DNA from: Kiloniellaceae bacterium
GTDB lineage: Bacteria > Pseudomonadota > Alphaproteobacteria > Kiloniellales > J153
NCBI GenBank assembly: GCA_021776215.1
Contig: JAJFGI010000086.1
Span: 1 to 37,010 of the forward strand
Direction: 5' to 3'
Length of the DNA stretch: 37,010 bases
Shown: piece after piece, positions 27,759 through 34,980 of the stretch
Layout: the number at the start of each line of letters is the position of its first letter
Numbering within the stretch: the stretch's first letter is position 1
Translations under genes and position numbers: made by a program
The notes under the pieces: model-generated
Told to the model about the DNA's origin: nothing
Databases searched by the model: none
What the model saw: the letters and a program-made list of their open reading frames with translations, nothing else

Positions 27759-28916
27759 ATGACTCGGCCGCAGCGTTACCTGATCCGCATGACCGTCTTT
27801 CTGGTGATCGTCACCGCCGCCTGCGCGGCGCTGGCGCCTCGGCTGATGGACGCTTTCTTCGCCAACGCATTGCTCAACGGCATGATCCTCGGCGTCATGC
27901 TGCTTGGCGTTGTGTACATCTTCCGCCAGGTCATCATCCTGCGGCCCGAGATCGACTGGCTGCAGGATCTACGCCGGGAAAGCAGCGGCGGGCTGGTTTT
28001 TCCCGCGGCGCTGTCCGAACGGCGGCCGCCGCGCCTGCTTGGGCCCATGGCCAACATGCTGGGCGAACGGCGGGGGCGGATCTCGCTGTCCACCATTTCC
28101 ATGCGGACCTTGCTCGACGGCATCCATAGCCGCATCGAGGAGTCGCACGAGATTTCGCGCTATCTCATCGGCCTGCTGATCTTTCTCGGCCTTCTGGGCA
28201 CCTTCTGGGGCCTGCTGGAGACGGTCACGGCGGTGGGCAGCGCCATCGCCGGGCTGAGCGGCAGCGGCGCCGACGCGGCAATCCTGTTCGAGGACCTCAA
28301 GCGCGGCCTGGAGACGCCCCTGTCCGGCATGGGCACGGCCTTCAGCTCGTCCCTGTTCGGCCTCGCGGGGTCTTTGATCCTCGGCTTTCTCGAGTTGCAG
28401 GCGGGCCAGGCGCACAACCGGTTCATGAACGATCTGGAGGAGTGGCTGTCCGGCGTCACCCGCCTGTCCAGCTCCGGCCCGGTCGGCGACGGTGAGGCCT
28501 CGGTTCCGGCCTTCATCCAGGCGCTTTTGGAAAAAACCGCGGATAGCCTGGATCAACTGCAAACCACCATCGCGCACGGCCAGGGCGACCGCAACACGCT
28601 GGACCAGAACCTGATTACCCTGACCGAGCGTCTCGGGCATCTGACCGACCATATGCGTTCGGAACAGGATCTCTTGATTCGCCTGGCCGAGGCCCAGTCG
28701 CAAATGAAGGCTTTGCTCACTCGCATCGCCGAGGGCACGCCGACGGCCGGCGGCTTCGACGATGCCAGCCGCACGCATATCCGCAATCTCGATGTACGGC
28801 TCGAGCATCTCATCAAGGAAATGGGCAGCGGCCGCGACCAGGCGGTGCAGGAGATTCGCGGCGAGATCCGCCTGCTCACCCGGACCATCGCGGCGATGGC
28901 CGAGGAAAGCGAGTAG
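27759..28916 (+). CDS. MotA/TolQ/ExbB-family proton channel protein with C-terminal extension
   Basis: An inner-membrane protein of the stator channel superfamily, not TolQ, which is encoded elsewhere in this window. Membrane segments are at residues about 10-30 (MTVFLVIVTAACAALAPRLM), 33-55 (NALLNGMILGVMLLGVVYIF), 138-160 (YLIGLLIFLGLLGTFWGLLE) and 187-212 (MGTAFSSSLFGLAGSLILGF). The LLGTFWGLLETV and TAFSSSLFGLAGSLILGF motifs are diagnostic of the channel helices. The last 170 residues are cytoplasmic and helical, with coiled-coil character (LDQNLITLTERLGHLTDHM). The stop is seven bases from the next gene. It should form a proton-driven stator with the downstream MotB-like protein; its output is unknown. 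Confidence 0.88.
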   Translation: MTRPQRYLIRMTVFLVIVTAACAALAPRLMDAFFANALLNGMILGVMLLGVVYIFRQVIILRPEIDWLQDLRRESSGGLVFPAALSERRPPRLLGPMANMLGERRGRISLSTISMRTLLDGIHSRIEESHEISRYLIGLLIFLGLLGTFWGLLETVTAVGSAIAGLSGSGADAAILFEDLKRGLETPLSGMGTAFSSSLFGLAGSLILGFLELQAGQAHNRFMNDLEEWLSGVTRLSSSGPVGDGEASVPAFIQALLEKTADSLDQLQTTIAHGQGDRNTLDQNLITLTERLGHLTDHMRSEQDLLIRLAEAQSQMKALLTRIAEGTPTAGGFDDASRTHIRNLDVRLEHLIKEMGSGRDQAVQEIRGEIRLLTRTIAAMAEESE

Positions 28917-28922
28917 CGCGCG

Positions 28923-30245
28923 ATGTACTCACTCGGGCGCGGCGGCAGCCGCCGAGCCATCAACATCTGGCCCGGCTTCGTCGATGCCCTGGCCTCGCTG
29001 TTGCTGGTCGTCATCTTCGTGCTCATGGTCTTCATGATCGCGCAGTACTTCCTCTCGGCGGCGCTGACCGGCCGCGACGAAGCGCTGGTGCGCCTGCAGC
29101 GCGAGATCGCCGGTTTGGCGGAGCTGCTGTCGCTGGAACGGGCAGCGAACGCGGAGCTGCGCATCGACGTGTCGCAGCTTTCGTCCGAGCTGCAAAGCTC
29201 GCTTACGGCCCGCGACTCGCTCGCCAATCAACTTGCCGCCTTAACCGAGTCGCGCGACGCCCTGCAAGCCAGGCTCGACGAGGCCCAGGCCAAGGAGGCG
29301 CAGGCCAGCCAGGAGCTCGAAGACGCCTACAAGACGATCGAGGTCGATAAGGAAAAAATCGAGGCCCAGTTGGCCCAGCTCGCCATCCTACAAAAGCTGC
29401 GCGATGAATTCAGCGAACGGATCAAGGCATTCGAGACGGACAAGGCCAAGGTCACCAAGGAGTTGGAGGACGCCTACAAGGTCATCGACGCCGACAAGGC
29501 GAAGATCCAGGCGCAACTCCAGGACTTGGCCGTGTTGCAGTCGTTGCGCGACGAGCTGCTGGCCAAGCTGGCCGAGGCCGAGGGTGGACTCGACAAACAG
29601 GAGCAACTGACCGACGAAGCGCAAGCCCAGGTTCTGCTGCTCAACCGCCAGATGGCCGCCTTGCGCGAACAGTTGGCGCGGATCTCCGATCTGCTGGCGG
29701 ACGCGGAAGCCAAGAACAAGGCCGACGACGTGCAGATCGCCGATCTCGGCCGCCGCCTTAATGTCGCCCTGGCCAACAAAGTGCAGGAGCTGGCCCGCTA
29801 CCGCTCGGAGTTCTTCGGCCGCCTGCGCGAGGTCTTGGGCAACCGCCAGGACGTACGCATCGTCGGCGACCGGTTCGTGTTCCAGTCGGAAGTGCTCTTC
29901 GCCAGCGGATCGGCGGAGCTAGGTGCCGCCGGGCAACAACAGTTGGCGAAGCTGGCGCAAACGTTCAAGCAGATCGCGGCAAAGATTCCGAAGGACCTGC
30001 CGTGGATTCTGCGCGTCGATGGTCACACCGACATCGCGCCGATCCATACGGCCGAGTTTCCGTCGAATTGGGAGTTGTCGACGGCGCGCGCCGTGTCCGT
30101 CGTGCAGTTTCTGGTCGCCCAGGGAATTCCGGCGGATCGCCTGGCCGCCGCCGGCTTTGGCGAATTCCAGCCGCTGGAAAAAACCCGCACCGAGGAGGCG
30201 TTCCTGCGCAATCGGCGCATCGAGCTAAAACTGACCGAACGGTAG
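28923..30245 (+). CDS. MotB-like OmpA-domain protein with long coiled coil
   Basis: A 440-residue partner of the channel protein. A short cytoplasmic N-terminus leads to one membrane helix (INIWPGFVDALASLLLVVIF, residues about 13-45) carrying Asp21 at the position of the proton-binding Asp of MotB, TolR and ExbD. Residues about 50-290 are a periplasmic coiled coil. Within it a 32-residue unit beginning ELEDAYK is duplicated (131-162 and 180-211, 23 of 32 identical, 49-residue period). The OmpA/MotB peptidoglycan-binding domain follows (SEVLFASGSAELG, RVDGHTDIAPI, NWELSTARAVSV, NRRIELKLT). No flagellar genes are nearby, so a flagellar role is unlikely. Confidence 0.9.
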   Translation: MYSLGRGGSRRAINIWPGFVDALASLLLVVIFVLMVFMIAQYFLSAALTGRDEALVRLQREIAGLAELLSLERAANAELRIDVSQLSSELQSSLTARDSLANQLAALTESRDALQARLDEAQAKEAQASQELEDAYKTIEVDKEKIEAQLAQLAILQKLRDEFSERIKAFETDKAKVTKELEDAYKVIDADKAKIQAQLQDLAVLQSLRDELLAKLAEAEGGLDKQEQLTDEAQAQVLLLNRQMAALREQLARISDLLADAEAKNKADDVQIADLGRRLNVALANKVQELARYRSEFFGRLREVLGNRQDVRIVGDRFVFQSEVLFASGSAELGAAGQQQLAKLAQTFKQIAAKIPKDLPWILRVDGHTDIAPIHTAEFPSNWELSTARAVSVVQFLVAQGIPADRLAAAGFGEFQPLEKTRTEEAFLRNRRIELKLTER

Positions 30246-30252
30246 GCGGCTC

Positions 30253-32100
30253 CTACTCACCAGCCGTGGCGGCCGCGAGATCGACACCGCCGCCATTCGC
30301 CTGGTCGAACTGCAGCGCCGCCAGGCGTGCATACAAGCCGTCCTTGCGGATCAGTTCGCCATGCGTGCCGACCGCAACGATGCGTCCCTGATCCATAACC
30401 ACGATGCGATCGGCCTTGAGGACGGTTGCCAGGCGATGGGCGATGACCAGGGTGGTCCGCCCGGCCATGAGGCGGTCCAGGGCCTGCTGTACGGCACGCT
30501 CGCTTTCCGCATCGAGGGCGCTGGTTGCCTCGTCCAGCAACAGCACCGCCGGATTGCGCAGAATGGCGCGGGCCACCGCTAGGCGCTGCCGCTGGCCGCC
30601 GGACAGGCGCACGCCGCGCTCGCCGAGGAAGGTTTCCAATCCTTCCGGCAAGCGATCCAGGAACTCCAGGGCCGCGGCGGCCTCGGCCGCGCGGCGCACC
30701 TCATCGTCGCTGGCCTCCGGCCGGCCATAACGGATGTTTTCCCAGGCATTGGCGGAGAATATGACCGGCTCCTGGGGCACCAGGCCGATGCGCGCCCGCA
30801 CCGCGCGCGGGTCGGCAGCGCGGATATCCACGCCATCGAGAAGAATCCGTCCGCCCTGGGGATCGTAGAATCGCAGCAGCAACTGAAACAGCGTCGTCTT
30901 GCCGGCACCCGACGGGCCGACCACCGCCAGCTTTTCGCCGGGCCGTACGATGAGATCCAGGTTGTCGACCGCCTGGCGGTCCGGGCGCGACGGATAGCGG
31001 AAGACCACCTGTTCAAAGCGGATCTCGCCGCGCGCCGGCTCCGGTAGCGGCAGCGGCTCGGCCGGGGCCGCGATATCCGGCTCCATCTCCAGTAACTCGA
31101 GCAGCCGTTCGGTGGCGCCGACGGCGCGTTGCAAGTCGCCGATTACCTCGCTGATGGCCCCGGCCGCGCCGGCGACCACCACCGCGTAGAAGACAAAGGC
31201 CGACAGCTCACCGCCGGTAATCCGCCCGGCCAGCACGTCATGCCCGCCGACCCACAGAATCATGCTGACCGAGCCGAAGACCAGGACCAGGACGGTGGCG
31301 GTCAGGATGGCGCGGGCGCCGATGCGCCGCAGGGCGGTGGCAAACGCCTCCTCGGTCCGGGTCGCGAAGCGCTGGCGGTCGAGGGGCTCGTGGCCAAAGG
31401 CCTGCACCGTGCGGATCGCAGCCAGCGCCTCGTCGGCGTAGGCGCCGACATCGGCGACCCGGTCCTGGCTGTCCCGGCTCAGCCGGCGCACCCGGCGGCC
31501 GTAGACGAGGATCGGCACAACCACCAACGGCATGACCAGGAACGCCAAGCCGGTCAGCTTGGCGCTGGTCACGGCCAGCAGCACCGTGCCACCGATCAGC
31601 ATCAGGGTATTGCGCAGGGCGATCGAAACCGACGTGCCGACCACCATCTGCAGCAGGGTGGTATCCGTGGTCAGGCGGGACATGATCTCGCTCGTGCGGG
31701 TGACCTCGTAATAGGCCGGCGAGAGGGCGATCACCCGGTCGAAGACGGCGGAGCGGATATCCGCGACCACCCGCTCGCCCACCCAGGACACCAGATAGAA
31801 GCGCACGTAGCTGGCCCCGGCGAGCAGCAGAATGACGCCGACCAGCACCAGAACCGCTTGGTCCAACAGGGCGCTGTTGCCGCTGGCGAAACCCTCGTCC
31901 ACCAGCTTGCGTAGGCCAAGGCCCAGGCCAAGCACGGTGCCGGCCGCTACGGTCAGGGCGATGCTGGCCCCGACGACCTGCAGCTTGTAGGGCCGCACGA
32001 ACTGCCAAAGCAGGCGAATCCGCCGCAGGTCGCCACCGGCCGGCCGTTCGGCCGCCGACCCGCCGCCCCCGGCTCGCCCCATATCTCCTTGTCGTCTCAT
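30253..32100 (-). CDS. MsbA-like ABC transporter, fused permease and ATPase
   Basis: A half-size type IV exporter of 615 residues that would work as a homodimer in the inner membrane. The membrane domain (residues about 25-320) has six predicted helices, starting [20 protein letters not shown]. The nucleotide-binding domain has Walker [10 protein letters not shown] near 405, signature [16 protein letters not shown] near 505, Walker [13 protein letters not shown] and H-loop VIAHRLAT. It belongs to the MsbA/LmrA-like group, which moves lipids, lipid A or drugs; the substrate cannot be told from sequence. Its end lies seven bases from the convergent MotB-like gene. The N-terminus [20 protein letters not shown] is probably disordered. 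Confidence 0.93.
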   Translation of the reverse strand: MRRQGDMGRAGGGGSAAERPAGGDLRRIRLLWQFVRPYKLQVVGASIALTVAAGTVLGLGLGLRKLVDEGFASGNSALLDQAVLVLVGVILLLAGASYVRFYLVSWVGERVVADIRSAVFDRVIALSPAYYEVTRTSEIMSRLTTDTTLLQMVVGTSVSIALRNTLMLIGGTVLLAVTSAKLTGLAFLVMPLVVVPILVYGRRVRRLSRDSQDRVADVGAYADEALAAIRTVQAFGHEPLDRQRFATRTEEAFATALRRIGARAILTATVLVLVFGSVSMILWVGGHDVLAGRITGGELSAFVFYAVVVAGAAGAISEVIGDLQRAVGATERLLELLEMEPDIAAPAEPLPLPEPARGEIRFEQVVFRYPSRPDRQAVDNLDLIVRPGEKLAVVGPSGAGKTTLFQLLLRFYDPQGGRILLDGVDIRAADPRAVRARIGLVPQEPVIFSANAWENIRYGRPEASDDEVRRAAEAAAALEFLDRLPEGLETFLGERGVRLSGGQRQRLAVARAILRNPAVLLLDEATSALDAESERAVQQALDRLMAGRTTLVIAHRLATVLKADRIVVMDQGRIVAVGTHGELIRKDGLYARLAALQFDQANGGGVDLAAATAGE

Positions 32101-32226
32101 GGCTTATGGGTATCGCAAAGGGGCTTCCCCGACAACCGCGCCGGATGGATCTTTGGCCCTCAACCGTCGGGCTTGCCTCCGGCCAGCGGCTCGGCTATAC
32201 AGCCCGCCGTCGAGGAGGGCCGAGCG

Positions 32227-32451
32227 ATGAAAAAAGATATCCACCCGGAGTACCACGAGATCAATGTGGTGATGACCGACGGGACGAGCTTCAAGACGCG
32301 CTCAACCTATGGCAGCGCCGGGGATACGCTGCGCCTGGACATCGACCCCAAGACCCACCCGGCCTGGACCGGCGAGCACCGCCTGATCGACAGCGGCGGC
32401 CAGGTCGCCAAGTTCAAGAAGCGGTTCCAGGGAATCGGTCTTAAGTCGTAG
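32227..32451 (+). CDS. rpmE: 50S ribosomal protein L31, zinc-independent type
   Basis: A small protein at the central protuberance that bridges the ribosomal subunits. The track ORF begins too early; [22 protein letters not shown] starts at 32227 and gives 74 residues. The family segment [12 protein letters not shown] and the C-terminal [11 protein letters not shown] are intact. There is no cysteine, so the CxxC zinc site is absent, as in the C-minus paralogue. Many alphaproteobacteria encode such a form as their only L31; whether another exists cannot be seen here. It is divergent from the ABC transporter and convergent with the RcdA-like gene (7-base gap). Confidence 0.96.
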   Translation: MKKDIHPEYHEINVVMTDGTSFKTRSTYGSAGDTLRLDIDPKTHPAWTGEHRLIDSGGQVAKFKKRFQGIGLKS

Positions 32452-32458
32452 CCGGAGC

Positions 32459-32890
32459 CTACAGCGTGGCGGGCCCAAGGGCGCCCGGCACGCGGTCCAG
32501 CATGGCGTCCAAACGGGCCACCCGCTGATACAGCCGCAAACTGCTGTCGAGAAGCTGGGCCAAGCGTTCCGGCAAGGGCTCGTCGAGGACCGGCTGAACC
32601 GCCTCGCAGATCGAATGCCCCGCCAGACGGTATTCCGGAGTCACCGCCTGCTCCCGCGTCAGCTCGCCGGCATGCACCGCCTTCTGAACCAGAAGCCACG
32701 CCACGACTTGTGTGACCCGGGCGGTCATCCGCATGGATTCACAACTCGCCACCAGCCGGCCTGCGGCGCTCAGCTCGTCGAAATCGGCCCGTTTCTGGTG
32801 CGCCAAATAGTCCCGTGCCTCACGGGTCAGCGCCATCGCCTCGTCGAAGGTGCTGTCGAAATAGGCGATCTGTTGGGCTAAATCGGTCAC
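32459..32890 (-). CDS. rcdA: DUF1465/RcdA-family protein
   Basis: A 143-residue helical protein whose middle, SCESMRMTARVTQVVAWLLVQKAVHAGELT, closely matches what I remember of the DUF1465 family that includes Caulobacter RcdA. RcdA is a trimeric adaptor that helps deliver CtrA and other proteins to ClpXP through CpdR and PopA. The N-terminal FDSTFDEAMALTREARDYLA and the C-terminal helix fit. It is a little shorter than Caulobacter RcdA, lacking its disordered tail. Family membership is likely; the specific role in CtrA turnover in this organism is inference. The next gene upstream on this strand is far away, so it is probably monocistronic. Confidence 0.8.
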   Translation of the reverse strand: MTDLAQQIAYFDSTFDEAMALTREARDYLAHQKRADFDELSAAGRLVASCESMRMTARVTQVVAWLLVQKAVHAGELTREQAVTPEYRLAGHSICEAVQPVLDEPLPERLAQLLDSSLRLYQRVARLDAMLDRVPGALGPATL

Positions 32891-33071
32891 AAGCAGTGCT
32901 CAGCATTGGGGCGGGTTGGCGGTGGGACCAGGTTTCGTAAGACTGTATCCAGCGCCACCTTAACAATTGGTTCGATAGCGCCCTTCGAAAAACCGGAAAA
33001 AAAAAGCCATTACTCCGGTATTCCCTTAAAAATCAATGTATTAACATTCGGAAATCCAACCCAGCGAGGGG
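32891..33071. other. AT-rich divergent intergenic region between rcdA-like gene and hsp20
   Basis: This stretch is clearly more AT-rich than the rest of the window and holds a run of nine A near 33000. A 6-bp inverted repeat, ACCGGA/TCCGGT, flanks it. It presumably carries the minus-strand promoter of the rcdA-like gene, but I cannot pick one hexamer pair with confidence. I see no gene. Confidence 0.4.
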
Positions 33072-33099
33072 CTTGACAGGCGCGGGCGCAGACCTAAAT
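33072..33099 (+). promoter_or_regulatory. RpoH-type heat-shock promoter of hsp20
   Basis: CTTG at 33072 and CCTAAAT at 33093 are separated by 17 bases, close to the alphaproteobacterial RpoH pattern CTTG-N17-CYTATNT. The same bases also give TTGACA-N16-TAAATC, so housekeeping sigma may read it too. A start near 33106 would leave a leader of about 114 nt. Confidence 0.6.
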
Positions 33100-33100
33100 C

Positions 33101-33219
33101 AAGAGTGTCGCCAGGGGCGCCTATGATAAGGGCCCCGTCAGGCGGCAGGCATAGAGGGGTTCGACCATGGTGGTGAGCCCTGATGTTTGGACCATGTTGC
33201 TCAACTGGAGGATATGGCT
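33101..33219 (+). promoter_or_regulatory. ROSE-type RNA thermometer in the hsp20 leader
   Basis: The last hairpin is the classic ROSE element. CCATGTTGCTC (33192-33202) pairs with GAGGATATGG (33208-33217) around the loop AACTG, with G33199 bulged. This buries the GGAGGA Shine-Dalgarno (33207-33212). The conserved TTGCT-GGAGG pairing with mismatched or G-U pairs is what makes ROSE helices melt on warming. An upstream hairpin GGGTTC/GAGCCC (33157-33162 with 33175-33180) and GGGGC/GCCCC further 5' give the usual multi-stem layout. Its place before a small heat-shock gene agrees. Confidence 0.88.
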
Positions 33220-33687
33220 ATGCGTAGCACTGATCTGACTCCCCTTCTGCGCGCCACCGTCGGCTTCGACCGCATGATGAACATGCTCGATACGGCGACC
33301 CGTACGGACGAAGGCGCCCTTAGTTACCCGCCTTACAACATCGAGAAGACCGGCGAAGACGACTACCGTATCGTCATGGCGGTGGCCGGCTTTGGCGAGG
33401 ACGAACTGGATATCACGGTGAAGGAGAACAGCCTGGCCGTCACGGGCAAGAAGGACAAGCCCGAGGACGAGGCCGGTTCTTACCTCTACCGCGGTATCGC
33501 CACCCGCGCTTTCGAGCGCCGGTTCGACCTGGCCGATCACATTCGGGTGACCGGCGCCCGCATCGAGAACGGCTTGCTGTTCATCGATCTGGTGCGCGAG
33601 GTCCCGGAGGCCATGAAGCCGCGCTCCATTAAGATCGAGTCGCGGCCGGCCAGTGGCCGCAAGGTCCTCGAAGGAAAGGCGGCGTAA
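33220..33687 (+). CDS. Small heat-shock protein Hsp20 (IbpA-like)
   Basis: An ATP-independent holdase that binds unfolding proteins in large oligomers. The ORF can open at TTG 33187, and an ATG lies at 33214, but the ATG at 33220 has the GGAGGA motif at seven bases and begins MRSTDLTPLLRATVGFDRMM, the family N-terminus. It gives 155 residues. The alpha-crystallin domain spans about residues 35-130: YPPYNIEKTGEDDYRIVMAV, ENSLAVTGKK, YLYRGIATRAFERRFDL and NGLLFIDLVREVPE. A ROSE thermometer controls translation. The gene is convergent with a thioesterase gene. Confidence 0.95.
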   Translation: MRSTDLTPLLRATVGFDRMMNMLDTATRTDEGALSYPPYNIEKTGEDDYRIVMAVAGFGEDELDITVKENSLAVTGKKDKPEDEAGSYLYRGIATRAFERRFDLADHIRVTGARIENGLLFIDLVREVPEAMKPRSIKIESRPASGRKVLEGKAA

Positions 33688-33708
33688 CGAAATAGCCGCA
33701 CACACGGC

Positions 33709-33734
33709 CGGGGGCGGTCATACGGCCGCCCCCG
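33709..33734. terminator. Bidirectional terminator-like hairpin between hsp20 and the thioesterase gene
   Basis: CGGGGGCGG at 33709-33717 pairs with CCGCCCCCG at 33726-33734 with an 8-base loop. The loop contains the stop codon of the convergent thioesterase gene. On the plus strand AACCGTTTT follows, a poor U tract. Confidence 0.5.
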
Positions 33735-34170
33735 AACCGTTTTCCAATTGGGCGAGGGCATCGCGAATCGGCCCTGGAATCGGCACCGGCCGTATATCCG
33801 CCCGGCCCACGAAGACATGCACGAAGTGGCCGACAGCCGCGGCCGCTTCGCCGCCCTCTTGAAACAGACCGATCTCATAGCGGACGCTGCTGCGCCCCAG
33901 GTGGGCGACCCGCAGCCCGGCCTCGACCAATTCGGGAAAAGCGAAGGCGGCCCGGAACCGGCAGTGCGACTCCGCGCAGATGCCGATGACCGGCCCGCCG
34001 TGGATGTCCAATCCGCCGGCGCGGATCAGGTAGTCGTTGATGACCGTGTCGAAGTAGGAATAGTAGACCACGTTGTTCACGTGGCCGTAGATGTCGTTGT
34101 CCATCCAGCGCGTCGGGATGGTCAGGAAATGCCGGTAGCCGGTACGGGTTTCCTCGGATTGTTTGCTCAT
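33718..34170 (-). CDS. Acyl-CoA thioesterase, 4-hydroxybenzoyl-CoA thioesterase-like hot-dog fold
   Basis: A 150-residue protein. The longer track ORF would overlap the upstream hydrolase gene; MSKQSEETRTGYRHFLTIPT at 34170 is the better start, 14 bases after the hydrolase stop. The signature TRWMDNDIYGHVNNVVYYSY carries the Asp of the 4HBT class; the central strand HCRFRAAFAFPELVEAGLRV and later segment SSVRYEIGLFQ fit. It is distinct from YbgC earlier in the window. As the last gene of a metY-hydrolase-thioesterase unit it probably acts on a small acyl-CoA, but the substrate is unknown. Confidence 0.88.
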   Translation of the reverse strand: MSKQSEETRTGYRHFLTIPTRWMDNDIYGHVNNVVYYSYFDTVINDYLIRAGGLDIHGGPVIGICAESHCRFRAAFAFPELVEAGLRVAHLGRSSVRYEIGLFQEGGEAAAAVGHFVHVFVGRADIRPVPIPGPIRDALAQLENGSGAAV

Positions 34171-34184
34171 CACCGTCCGTTGCC

Positions 34185-34970
34185 CTAGAGAATTGTTCTG
34201 AGCGCGTCGAGGGTTTCGTCCGGCTTCTCCAGCATCATCATGTGGCCGCAACCGGCGATTTCCATCACCTGGGCGCCCGGGATCGCCCCGGCCAGTTTCC
34301 GCCCGGCCCTGGCCGGAGTCATCCGGTCGTCACTCCCCAAGACCACAAGCGTGGCACAGCCGACCCGCTCCGCCGCCGCGCCGCCGTCGTAAGCGTTGCA
34401 GGCGGCCAAGTCACGATGCAGGACACCGGGGGCACTCCGCTCCAGCAGGCGCTCACTGCCGCCCATGAGCCACAGCCCCGGCGCCCGGTTGCCGCCCACG
34501 TGCCCGGTCGGACCATGGCCCCAGGACGTCACTAGATCATAGGCGAGGTGCTCGTTCGCTTCGGCCGCCGCCAGCAGATCGGGATGCACCGGCATGCGCG
34601 GCGCGGCACCCAACAGGGCGAGCGCCCGTACCCGGTCGGGGAACCGCGCCGCCGTCTCCAGCGCGATCAGGGCGCCCATGGAATGGCCGACGAGCGCCGC
34701 CGTGGTGACCCCGGCGGCCTGCAAAAAAGCATCGACCCACGCGGCCATCGCCGCGATCGAGTCCAGCGCCGGCCCGGCGGAGCGGCCATGACCCGGCAAA
34801 TCCGGGGCCAGTACGGACCGTCCGTGATGGGCGAAGTAGCGCGTTTGCAGGGCCCAAATCGTATGGTCCATGCCGGCGCCGTGCATGAAAACGACGCTGT
34901 CCTGGCCGGCATCGAAGGGGCGGCCGCCGGTGGCGGCGTAGACCGGCTGCTGGGCAACAACAATGTCCAC
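34185..34970 (-). CDS. Alpha/beta-fold hydrolase
   Basis: A 261-residue cytoplasmic hydrolase with a complete triad. The oxyanion region VFMHGAGMDHTIW is near residue 28, the nucleophile elbow GHSMGAL near 96, the Asp in VVLGSDDRMTPA near 213, and the His in EIAGCGHMMMLEKPDETLD near 243. A lid region lies between residues about 130 and 190. It follows metY by ten bases and is followed by a thioesterase gene, so the three are probably one operon. The group includes esterases, C-C hydrolases and haloperoxidase-like enzymes; I cannot choose among them. Confidence 0.9.
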   Translation of the reverse strand: MDIVVAQQPVYAATGGRPFDAGQDSVVFMHGAGMDHTIWALQTRYFAHHGRSVLAPDLPGHGRSAGPALDSIAAMAAWVDAFLQAAGVTTAALVGHSMGALIALETAARFPDRVRALALLGAAPRMPVHPDLLAAAEANEHLAYDLVTSWGHGPTGHVGGNRAPGLWLMGGSERLLERSAPGVLHRDLAACNAYDGGAAAERVGCATLVVLGSDDRMTPARAGRKLAGAIPGAQVMEIAGCGHMMMLEKPDETLDALRTIL

Positions 34971-34980
34971 GGGCGCCGGG

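Noticed and set aside
26356-30245. Zorya anti-phage system
   Set aside because: A MotA-like/MotB-like pair is present, but there is no ZorC, ZorD helicase or ZorE nuclease nearby and the surroundings are core genes.
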